From positions 1-21,270 of the IMG/VR virus record IMGVR_UViG_3300009161_005892: a stretch of DNA of 21,270 nucleotides; one strand, 5' to 3'. The DNA is from a virus. Position 1 is the first letter of the stretch; every line of letters starts with the position of its first letter. The position numbers and the translations under genes were made by a program. Positions 11,590 to 17,320 of this stretch are shown here, piece by piece. The notes under the pieces are model-generated. The model was not told the origin of the DNA, searched no databases, and saw only the letters and a program-made list of their open reading frames with translations.

Positions 11590-12183
11590 ATGATTCGATT
11601 TCTTGGCGCGATTCCTAACAAGTGTACTGTGGCTTTTTCTGGTGGCGTTGATTCAGTTGCAGTAGCTGATTTTTTGTTGAACGGAAGGAAACAAGTAGAT
11701 CTCGCTTTCTTTCATCATGGAACAGAGACATCAGCTGCAGCATTAAAGTTTGTAACAGAATTTGCTACAGAACGTAAGCTTATTTTACGAATTGGTCGAT
11801 TATCACGAGACAGGTTAAAAGAAGAATCTCTCGAGGAATTTTGGCGGAATGAACGTCATGGGTTCTTTGCAACGTTTAATTCTCCCGTAATAACCGCACA
11901 TCATTTAGACGATGCTATTGAGACATGGATCTTTACATCGCTTCATGGAGAATCACGTTTAATTCCATATTCTAGCGGAAACGTAATTCATCCTTTCTTA
12001 ATCACGCCAAAAAAAGAGATTATTGCTTGGTGCAAGAAAAAAAATCTTAAGTGGATAGAAGATGAATCCAATCGTGATATACAGTTTATGAGAAACCTTG
12101 TTCGTCACAAGATTGTACCTGAAGCGTTGAAGGTTAACCCAGGTTTGCACAAGGTCATTAAAAAGAAGTATCTTGAGCTTTAA
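11590..12183 (+). CDS. TilS-like PP-loop ATPase (minimal)
   Basis: The product has 197 residues. TVAFSGGVDSVAVADFL (residues 13-29) is the PP-loop SGGxDS motif that adenylates the target base. FFHHGTETSAAALKFV, ITAHHLDDAIETWIF and HPFLITPKKEIIAWCKKKNL match TilS, tRNA(Ile)-lysidine synthetase, which makes lysidine at C34 of the CAU anticodon so that AUA is read as isoleucine. DESNRDIQFMRNLVRHKIVP is the conserved end of the N-terminal domain. It lacks the C-terminal tRNA-binding domains of bacterial TilS (about 430 residues), so its substrate range may differ. TATAAT lies 9 bases before the ATG. It converges on the lysozyme gene with a 4-base overlap. Confidence 0.85.
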   Translation: MIRFLGAIPNKCTVAFSGGVDSVAVADFLLNGRKQVDLAFFHHGTETSAAALKFVTEFATERKLILRIGRLSRDRLKEESLEEFWRNERHGFFATFNSPVITAHHLDDAIETWIFTSLHGESRLIPYSSGNVIHPFLITPKKEIIAWCKKKNLKWIEDESNRDIQFMRNLVRHKIVPEALKVNPGLHKVIKKKYLEL

Positions 12184-12875
12184 GAAGCTTTTTCCTTTAA
12201 CAACGCGAATACAGATCTTGGAATCTTAGTTTTAGGTTCATCCCCTAAAGAAATACAGTTCTGGCTTGCGAATTGAGTTAAGCCGTTAGACGTGCCAGGT
12301 CCCCACAAACCGTCTATACTCTTGTCATATAGACAAATCTTTGATAAATATGTTTGTGCTTCCTTAAGCGTATTTTTATCCCATAATACAGAAGCATCCT
12401 GGGGTAATGCAGCTGTTTCGGTAGGCTTCATGAATAACTGTGCCTCTGACTTCCGTCGATTTAGTAGACCTTTGTTGATTTTCATCACACCGTTGACGCG
12501 AAACTTGCTCCACTCTTCTAGACTTGCAGGAACTTTAGCGAAATTACCAGAATTAACTGATTTTTGAACATTTGAGTTAATGATGCCACCTTCGCCTGTG
12601 TTAAAAATGAAGCTGACAAGTGCATCAAATTGATTTTGATTTAGATCAATAGTGATATACTTCTTGACAGCTTTTTCAAATCTTTCTACGTCTTTTGCTA
12701 AAATTTCCATTGCCTGCACTTTTGTAATCTCTTGATATTTTTCACCAGGCAGAATCACATGCCCTACACCAATTGTAGGTATACCAGCTATATCGTTATA
12801 TCTTTTAAGCATCAAACCTTCCCACTTCGTAATATGTTCTAAGCCAAATGCAGAAACTTTTAAATGTTCATTCAT
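12180..12875 (-). CDS. T4-type lysozyme (GH24) with C-terminal peptidoglycan-binding domain
   Basis: This is the phage endolysin, cleaving the MurNAc-GlcNAc bond. ATG 12875 gives 231 residues; a TTG at 12893 is less likely. WEGLMLKRYNDIAGIPTIG has the exact lysozyme spacing Glu-8-Asp-5-Thr known from T4 (E11, D20, T26), followed by GVGHVI. NQNQFDALVSFIFNTGEGGI is the usual second conserved block. After about residue 150, an LxEAQxxLxK pattern and DGLWGPGTSNGLTQFA indicate a PG_binding_1-like repeat that anchors the enzyme to the wall. No signal peptide or signal-anchor is visible, so release would need a holin, which I do not see in the window. Confidence 0.93.
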   Translation of the reverse strand: MNEHLKVSAFGLEHITKWEGLMLKRYNDIAGIPTIGVGHVILPGEKYQEITKVQAMEILAKDVERFEKAVKKYITIDLNQNQFDALVSFIFNTGEGGIINSNVQKSVNSGNFAKVPASLEEWSKFRVNGVMKINKGLLNRRKSEAQLFMKPTETAALPQDASVLWDKNTLKEAQTYLSKICLYDKSIDGLWGPGTSNGLTQFASQNCISLGDEPKTKIPRSVFALLKEKAS

Positions 12876-12938
12876 GATGTTTGTAAATATCAATATTGCA
12901 ACTCAACGTCGTATTAATGTACACTATTTTAGTACGGT

Positions 12939-13310
12939 ATGTCCAACGACAAAAAGATGCTAAGAATGGCTGCTAATGCTGCGCTACAAAATAAAGAACG
13001 TGGTAACGATATTCGAACGTTTTTTCTCGGCAGCGTAGGTTTAAGGAACGATGGTGTGCTTGTTTCATCTAGAAACGTTGCATCCCGTGACATTGCATTA
13101 AGCCACCATGCTGAAGCTCGCTTGGCTCGAAAACTCACTCCTCAGTCAGAAGTTTGGGTAGCACGAGTTCGAAAAAATGGTGAATGGGCAATTGCGAGAC
13201 CATGTGAAAGTTGCCAAAACAAATTACGTATGGCCGGCGTTTCTCGAGTCGTATATACACTTGAACACAATGAGTGGGGCGTTATGGATTTAAAAGAGAT
13301 TAAAAGATGA
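12939..13310 (+). CDS. cytidine/dCMP deaminase-fold protein
   Basis: The product has 123 residues. SHHAEARLARKL carries the zinc-ligand and catalytic H-A-E at residues 57-59, and RPCESCQNKLRMAGVSRVVY carries P-C-x-x-C with Cys89 and Cys92, the complete zinc site of the CDA superfamily. The N-terminus FLGSVGLRNDGVLVSSRNVA fits the first strands. The substrate (cytidine, dCMP or a modified base) cannot be decided from this. The length is that of a single-domain deaminase. The start follows TAGTAC at 12930 with no Shine-Dalgarno. The stop overlaps the next small ORF by four bases (ATGA). Confidence 0.86.
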   Translation: MSNDKKMLRMAANAALQNKERGNDIRTFFLGSVGLRNDGVLVSSRNVASRDIALSHHAEARLARKLTPQSEVWVARVRKNGEWAIARPCESCQNKLRMAGVSRVVYTLEHNEWGVMDLKEIKR

Positions 13311-13426
13311 ACGTTCACTCTATAAATCCTGTTGGCGCCCAAAGGATTCACGATGAACTATTTGATGCAGGATTTGGCGTAAAGTACATTCCAATTGACA
13401 AAGGATACGCAAGGTTTCTTAGATGA
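13307..13426 (+). CDS. 39-residue coupled micro-ORF
   Basis: This ORF overlaps the deaminase-fold gene at ATGA (13307-13310) and overlaps the next gene the same way (13423-13426). Two successive four-base overlaps strongly suggest a real, translationally coupled gene. The product reads MNVHSINPVGAQRIHDELFD, then AGFGVKYIPIDKGYARFLR. Function is unknown. Confidence 0.6.
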   Translation: MNVHSINPVGAQRIHDELFDAGFGVKYIPIDKGYARFLR

Positions 13427-13647
13427 AAAAAGACAATGTTATCTCCATGGCCGAGCGACTTGAGCGTTGGCAACATATTTACACTTCGCCTAATGGTGAA
13501 TTTTACGTGACTGTCTCGTCGAGAGGTTTCCTAAAAGTCGCTTTTAGAGATGATCAAAAGTCTATCTTACTCGACTTCTTTGAATCTGTCAGATTCATGT
13601 CTGTTGTATCAAAAGGATTTGAGGAGATGGTAATAGATGCAACTTAG
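13423..13647 (+). CDS. small hypothetical protein (74 aa)
   Basis: The start codon overlaps the upstream stop (ATGA). The product has a short N-terminal helix (ISMAERLERWQHIY) followed by beta-strand-like sequence (GEFYVTVSSRGFLKVAFRDD) and a C-terminal helix (LDFFESVRFMSVVSKGFEEM). No family recognised. It belongs to the coupled cluster that begins with the deaminase-fold gene. Confidence 0.68.
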   Translation: MKKDNVISMAERLERWQHIYTSPNGEFYVTVSSRGFLKVAFRDDQKSILLDFFESVRFMSVVSKGFEEMVIDAT

Positions 13648-13699
13648 CGTGCGCTTATTTTATAAAGATACGTGGGGTTCACACCCCAAAAAACAGTAA
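13637..13699 (+). CDS. possible 20-residue micro-ORF
   Basis: ATG 13637 overlaps the end of the previous gene by 11 bases. The product is MQLSVRLFYKDTWGSHPKKQ, with a protein-like composition. It spans a hairpin (GGGGT-TCAC-ACCCC, 13673-13686). Evidence is weak. Confidence 0.25.
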   Translation: MQLSVRLFYKDTWGSHPKKQ

Positions 13700-13722
13700 T
13701 TACATTAACGAAAGAAGCAAAT

Positions 13723-14037
13723 ATGATTAACAAGAAGCAGAAGAAGAATAACTTTTACAACCATGACTTGAATCTTACTATTGATATCCTTACCTACACG
13801 TCTGATGACGAACTTCGAAATTTGCATGATTCTCTTCACAAAGAGCGAGACATGATAGTTCGTGAAGGATATAGTTCAGCAGATGTTGAAACATCTATTT
13901 GCTACACCCAACGAGAACTTGACATACGCGAAATGCGTCGTACAGCTCATATGAACTACGTCAAGTCGTCGAACTTCATGCCTGCTGTACAACAGGCAAC
14001 TCAGCAAGCTGCAAAAGACAGCAATGTACTGTACTGA
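13723..14037 (+). CDS. small hypothetical protein (104 aa), helical
   Basis: ATG 13723 is chosen because GAAAGAAG lies 6 bases upstream and the hairpin at 13673-13686 would otherwise lie inside the gene; a GTG at 13672 would add 17 residues. The product has a basic N-terminus (MINKKQKKNNFYNHD) followed by predicted helices (SDDELRNLHDSLHKERDMIV, then TSICYTQRELDIREMRRTAH). The C-terminus is Gln-rich. No family recognised. It lies 14 bases before the sigma factor gene and is probably co-transcribed. Confidence 0.68.
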   Translation: MINKKQKKNNFYNHDLNLTIDILTYTSDDELRNLHDSLHKERDMIVREGYSSADVETSICYTQRELDIREMRRTAHMNYVKSSNFMPAVQQATQQAAKDSNVLY

Positions 14038-14051
14038 AGAAAAATATACTT

Positions 14052-14825
14052 ATGCAAGACATTATCCACGACTACCTTAAAGGCTTAAGAGCATTTTCGC
14101 TTTTAAAACATCCAGAAGTTGTATCCTTGTTTAAAGAATACGCTGAAGGCACAGACGTATCTGCTAAAAAAGCAAAGAAGAAACTGATTGAGAGTAATCT
14201 TCGTCTAGTAATCTCTATTGCAAAAAGGCACAAAGGGCACAATATTCCGCTAGAAGATCTTATTCAAGAAGGAAATCTTGGTCTCTTAAAGGCGATTGAT
14301 CGCTTTGATTATAAACGAGGCTTTAGGTTTTCTACTTACGCGACTTGGTGGATTAAACAGGCAATTAGTCAGCACGTTCTTAAGCGTAAGCGTATGATTC
14401 GTCTCCCTGCACATGCTGCGTCTGTTCAAAAAAAGATCGTGCAAGCTGCTAATGAATACCGCGCAATGATGGGTTGTGAACCTTCAAATGAGGAATTACT
14501 TGAATTAATTGATGCATCTGAAACGGTTGTGAAAGCAACCATTGCTTCAGGTCGTAATACAGTATCACTAAATCAAACAATAACGTCTGATCCTGATTCT
14601 GGTTCATTAGGCGATAAGATTGAAGATGAAAATGAGAATGTTAATCCGTTTTATGTAACATCTTCTAAAGAACTACTTGGAATTGTTCAAGATGTTCTTC
14701 AAACGCTTACAGAAAAAGAATCTGCAATTCTCAGACTTAGATTTGGATTATTTGATGAAGACATGAACACCGCAGAATATAAAATTTCTGAAGGCGATGT
14801 ATCAATTCTTATGACTGGATCGTGA
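14052..14825 (+). CDS. sigma-70 family factor lacking region 4.2
   Basis: The product has 257 residues. Region 2 is complete: LIESNLRLVISIAKRHKGHN at 45-64, LEDLIQEGNLGLLKAIDRFD at 67-86, then YKRGFRFSTYATWWIKQAIS and HVLKRKRMIRLPAH (2.3-2.4, DNA melting and -10 recognition). Region 3 follows (SVQKKIVQAANEYRAMMGCE, PSNEELLELI). Region 4.1 is recognisable (LQTLTEKESAILRLRFGLFD, 216-235), but the protein then ends SEGDVSILMTGS where the 4.2 helix-turn-helix should begin. No missing 4.2 sequence is present in the other two frames just downstream. It should redirect RNA polymerase to -10-type promoters without normal -35 contact, as T4 gp55 does. TATACT lies directly before the ATG. The stop overlaps the next start (TGATG). 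Confidence 0.92.
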   Translation: MQDIIHDYLKGLRAFSLLKHPEVVSLFKEYAEGTDVSAKKAKKKLIESNLRLVISIAKRHKGHNIPLEDLIQEGNLGLLKAIDRFDYKRGFRFSTYATWWIKQAISQHVLKRKRMIRLPAHAASVQKKIVQAANEYRAMMGCEPSNEELLELIDASETVVKATIASGRNTVSLNQTITSDPDSGSLGDKIEDENENVNPFYVTSSKELLGIVQDVLQTLTEKESAILRLRFGLFDEDMNTAEYKISEGDVSILMTGS

Positions 14826-15061
14826 TGAGTTTAAACATAGCAATTAGTCTTTTTGGACTTCTGAGTAATTTTATTACGCTTTCTTTAGTATTGAAGTTAA
14901 ATAAAAAGCTCGGCAACTACATTGAAGAGCAAGATATTGCAAGCGCAATAGAAGAAAAACTAAAACAGCGTGAAACCGACTACAGATCTGTCTTGATGTC
15001 TAAATTAGACGAAGTACAAAATATAAGATTCTCATCTCTGCATAAAATACAAGGAAAGTAA
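14825..15061 (+). CDS. small membrane-anchored coiled-coil protein
   Basis: ATG 14825 shares its A with the sigma stop TGA (TGATG); a GTG at 14822 is possible. The 78-residue product begins MSLNIAISLFGLLSNFITLS, part of one transmembrane helix (about residues 3-25), followed by a charged helical region (NKKLGNYIEEQDIASAIEEK, LKQRETDYRSVLMSKLDEVQ). It has the shape of a phage spanin-like or small scaffold protein, but nothing specific supports this. It is coupled to the sigma factor gene. Confidence 0.68.
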   Translation: MSLNIAISLFGLLSNFITLSLVLKLNKKLGNYIEEQDIASAIEEKLKQRETDYRSVLMSKLDEVQNIRFSSLHKIQGK

Positions 15062-15069
15062 ACTTAAGC

Positions 15070-15378
15070 ATGTTACAGTGTAAAAAAGATAAGTCACAAT
15101 ACGCAACGGTTACTGAAGAAGGAACTAATTATAGAGAGATTGCTGATATGATGACCATGATTGGATACAAGATGAACCATTCATCAGCAAGAAACTATGT
15201 GCTGCGAGTTATGAAAAAATTTGCCCATGCAATCACAAAAAAATGGAGCATTGATATTGCCGACGAGAAGCTTGAATATATAATTAAAAATCCTCAGTTT
15301 CAAGAAGGTATTTGTGATATTCTTCAAGAAATTGAAGTCGGCAGAAAATTACAGCAAGAAGGGATCACAGTTAAATGA
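15070..15378 (+). CDS. small HTH protein, region-4-like
   Basis: The product has 102 residues. Residues about 18-52 (GTNYREIADMMTMIGYKMNH, then SSARNYVLRVMKKFA) match the order of a sigma region 4.2-type helix-turn-helix: 'y.EIA..m......S..R.....A..K'. A C-terminal helical part (IIKNPQFQEGICDILQEIEV) follows. It could bind -35 DNA or RNA polymerase beta-flap in place of the missing region 4.2 of the sigma factor encoded one gene upstream, or be a simple repressor. The next gene starts inside its stop (ATGA). The HTH call is by pattern; the partnership is inference. Confidence 0.7.
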   Translation: MLQCKKDKSQYATVTEEGTNYREIADMMTMIGYKMNHSSARNYVLRVMKKFAHAITKKWSIDIADEKLEYIIKNPQFQEGICDILQEIEVGRKLQQEGITVK

Positions 15379-15773
15379 GACTTCATGAAAGAAGCATTTC
15401 AAAAGTTACGTTGATTAATGTTCTTAAGCGCAGAAAATCAAGTCTAAAAAGATTTTTAGAAGAGACGGGAATCGTAACATATGAGTTGTTACGCACTCGT
15501 TGCGACTCAATGGGAGTTATTCCACCTGAAGAACAAGAATTCTTAGACACAACAGGTGCATATGCAATGGGCACTGCTACTGTATCTTCACCCGCAGAAG
15601 GCGTAATTGTTCTTAATCCCCCCAAAGTTATTAATGAACTAACAGGCTTGCAAATTGCTATGCCAGATATTGAAACCGATATCTTAACAGAAGCAGCTGT
15701 GTCACAAGAAGATATTCTAAACGAAATAGAAACAGACGAAAGTTTAGCTAAGAAGAAGAAGAAAAAGCCCTGA
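15375..15773 (+). CDS. conserved phage protein, unknown function
   Basis: The product has 132 residues and begins at ATGA overlapping the previous stop. The N-terminal half (LINVLKRRKSSLKRFLEETG, IVTYELLRTRCDSMGVIPPE) resembles a short helical domain seen in several T4-like phage proteins ('RRKxxLxxFLxExxIxTYxxLxxxCxSxGVxPPxEExF'). The C-terminal half is acidic, with a TATVSSPAEGVIVLNPPKV strand segment, and ends in a Lys run (AKKKKKKP), perhaps nucleic-acid binding. Role unknown. It is the last gene of the coupled sigma cluster before the DNA ligase. Confidence 0.72.
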   Translation: MRLHERSISKVTLINVLKRRKSSLKRFLEETGIVTYELLRTRCDSMGVIPPEEQEFLDTTGAYAMGTATVSSPAEGVIVLNPPKVINELTGLQIAMPDIETDILTEAAVSQEDILNEIETDESLAKKKKKKP

Positions 15774-15804
15774 ATATGTTTTGCATCTTGGCGTCGCATA
15801 GTAG

Positions 15805-15810
15805 TATAGT
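15805..15810 (+). promoter_or_regulatory. possible -10 element before the DNA ligase gene
   Basis: TATAGT ends 9 bases before the ATG at 15820, the same spacing as before the TilS-like and isocitrate lyase genes. No TTGACA-like box is visible upstream. If used, the message would be nearly leaderless. Confidence 0.4.
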
Positions 15811-15819
15811 GTTTTCTGT

Positions 15820-16539
15820 ATGACATCCATCATTGATATTCTAGAACAGCTTGAGGCTAATAACTCCCGTCTGTTCAAGGAAGAACTTCTCGAGATGCAC
15901 GGCGATAATAAACTTCTTCGCCGTGTATTTGTTGCATCATTTGATCCTTACACAAATTATTTCATTTCAAAATTTAAGATGCCAAAGGCGTCTAATTTCA
16001 CGCCTGAAGATGATGTTGTTATCAGTAATTTTCTAGACTTCATCACAGCATCATTAGCAACCAGACGAATAACAGGCAATACTGCTAAGGACGCAGTTGT
16101 TTCTTTCTTTTGCGAATTGTCTGAAAGACAACAACGGTGGTGTCTCAGAATCCTTCTCCGCAATCTTAGAGTTGGAGTGATGGAGACCACGATCAACAAG
16201 ATTTGGCCGGGTTCCATCTCCAAGTTCTCAGTGCAGCTTGCAGAGACGCTTGCTTCCACCCATAAGGTCGGAAAAGGAATCATAATCACAGAAGAAGTTC
16301 AGTATCCTGTTCGGGTCGAGCCGAAGCTTGACGGCCTCCGATGCATCGCGATCAAACACAAAGGCACAGTGACGATGTTCACACGAAGCGGTTCGGAGAT
16401 CGATACACCCGGTGTTCAAGAAATCAAGCGTGCGCTTGAAAATTCATCTTGGGACAATTTTGTTCTTGATGGAGAGCTTCTTGACGAAGATGGCACTTGG
16501 AATAGCACAGCGTCGGGTGTTCTAAAGAAAAAGATCTAA
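15820..16539 (+). CDS. ATP-dependent DNA ligase, N-terminal part (continues by -1 frameshift)
   Basis: The product has 239 residues up to a premature stop. Residues 1-140 are the N-terminal DNA-binding-type region (WCLRILLRNLRVGVMETTIN is a typical block). PVRVEPKLDGLRCIAI has the nucleotidyltransferase motif I KLDG with adenylated Lys169, and FVLDGELL is motif III. TWNSTASGVLKKK then hits TAA at 16537. T7-like ligases continue from 'NTGSGLLRTK' through a linker to 'LHIKLYAILP'. Here that continuation, LTFIPIQLEITL and on to IKFHIFDAM, lies in the -1 frame with no stop between 16506 and 17201. TATAGT lies 9 bases before the ATG. Alone this half cannot ligate, because motifs IV and V are in the second part. 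The role would be nick sealing in replication, repair or recombination. Confidence 0.9.
   Translation: MTSIIDILEQLEANNSRLFKEELLEMHGDNKLLRRVFVASFDPYTNYFISKFKMPKASNFTPEDDVVISNFLDFITASLATRRITGNTAKDAVVSFFCELSERQQRWCLRILLRNLRVGVMETTINKIWPGSISKFSVQLAETLASTHKVGKGIIITEEVQYPVRVEPKLDGLRCIAIKHKGTVTMFTRSGSEIDTPGVQEIKRALENSSWDNFVLDGELLDEDGTWNSTASGVLKKKI
16524..16539 (+). other. -1 frameshift site inside the DNA ligase gene
   Basis: The first frame reads CTA AAG AAA AAG ATC TAA. Reading one base back gives GAT CTA ACT and enters the open frame of the second part. Two explanations fit. One A may be lost from the A5 run at 16528-16532, since A6 would restore one continuous ligase. Alternatively, ribosomes may slip on GAAAAAG or AAAG. 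The expected structural linker is present in the shifted frame. Confidence 0.75.
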
Positions 16540-16586
16540 CTTTCATTCCAATACAACTTGAAATCACGTTAAGGTATAATAGAACC

Positions 16587-17201
16587 ATGGCAATCAAATT
16601 TCATATCTTCGATGCAATGCACTTCGACGACTGGCGTGCTCAGTCGAACGAAACACTCGTTCCCGATCGTGTCGAACTTGCATCTGAACTCGTCAACCAG
16701 GTTGGCTCCGACCACGTTGTCACGGTGGCAGGCAGAACGGTCAATGACCACTCCGAGCTGATGAAGTTCTACTCCTCTACGATGTCGAAAGGCTATGAAG
16801 GTATTATGGTGAAGGACCTCGATTCACCATATGTCTTTAAACGGTCTGGTGCAGTGCTTAAGCTTAAGCCTGTTGCTACTGCTGAGCTCGTTATTGTTGG
16901 ACATTACGAAGGTAACAGAGGCTCTAAGCGTGAAGGTCTATGGGGCGGTTTTGAAGCAAAGGCAGCAAATGGAGTGATCACAAAGGTTGGCGGAGGATAT
17001 AACGACAAAGTACGAGCTGAGATTCAGATAGCCGGCCCAGATTCGTTCATTGGAAGTATTATTGAATGCGAATACCAACCTGATCCACTAACTGGTGATG
17101 GCTTCACTTCAGATGGCAAACTTCGATTTCCTGTGTTCGTTCGTTTTCGCGACCCTCGAGATGTCGATGCCAAGTTTTTAAAGGCCTCAGAAGCTTTCTG
17201 A
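16587..17201 (+). CDS. ATP-dependent DNA ligase, C-terminal part
   Basis: This frame is open from 16506; the ATG at 16587 is the first possible start, giving 204 residues. MAIKFHIFDAMHFDDW carries motif IIIa (F-x-x-FDAM), MSKGYEGIMVKDLDSPYVFK is motif IV, and AVLKLKPVATAELVIVGHYE contains motif V (KLKP). The rest (GLWGGFEAKAANGVITKVGG, then IIECEYQPDPLTGDG and LRFPVFVRFRDPRDVDAKF) is the OB-fold domain as in T7-like ligases. It starts mid-domain, so it is the 3' half of the same gene rather than an independent protein. TATAAT at 16575-16580 sits 6 bases before the ATG and might allow separate expression. GC content is higher than in neighbouring genes. Confidence 0.9.
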   Translation: MAIKFHIFDAMHFDDWRAQSNETLVPDRVELASELVNQVGSDHVVTVAGRTVNDHSELMKFYSSTMSKGYEGIMVKDLDSPYVFKRSGAVLKLKPVATAELVIVGHYEGNRGSKREGLWGGFEAKAANGVITKVGGGYNDKVRAEIQIAGPDSFIGSIIECEYQPDPLTGDGFTSDGKLRFPVFVRFRDPRDVDAKFLKASEAF

Positions 17202-17314
17202 AATAAGTAATTAATGTTTTCAAGCCAAAAAGCTAGCTGTATCGTGCTTTTCAATAAAAAAAATCAATATCTGCATTAGCACAAATAACGATGCAAATGC
17301 GCGTCAGGGCATGT

Positions 17315-17320
17315 TAGTAT
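17315..17320 (+). promoter_or_regulatory. possible extended -10 element before the metallopeptidase/VWA gene
   Basis: TGTTAGTAT is an extended -10-like box directly against the ATG at 17321. A start of transcription 7 bases downstream would fall on the second ATG at 17327, giving a leaderless message. Confidence 0.35.

Noticed and set aside
13673-13686. Hairpin GGGGT-TCAC-ACCCC as a terminator
   Set aside because: On the plus strand it is followed by A residues, not T, and on the minus strand the T run precedes it. It is a hairpin but not a standard terminator.
16587-17201. Independent gene for a small ligase-like protein
   Set aside because: It lacks the adenylation lysine motif and begins in mid-domain. 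The open -1 frame links it to the upstream half.
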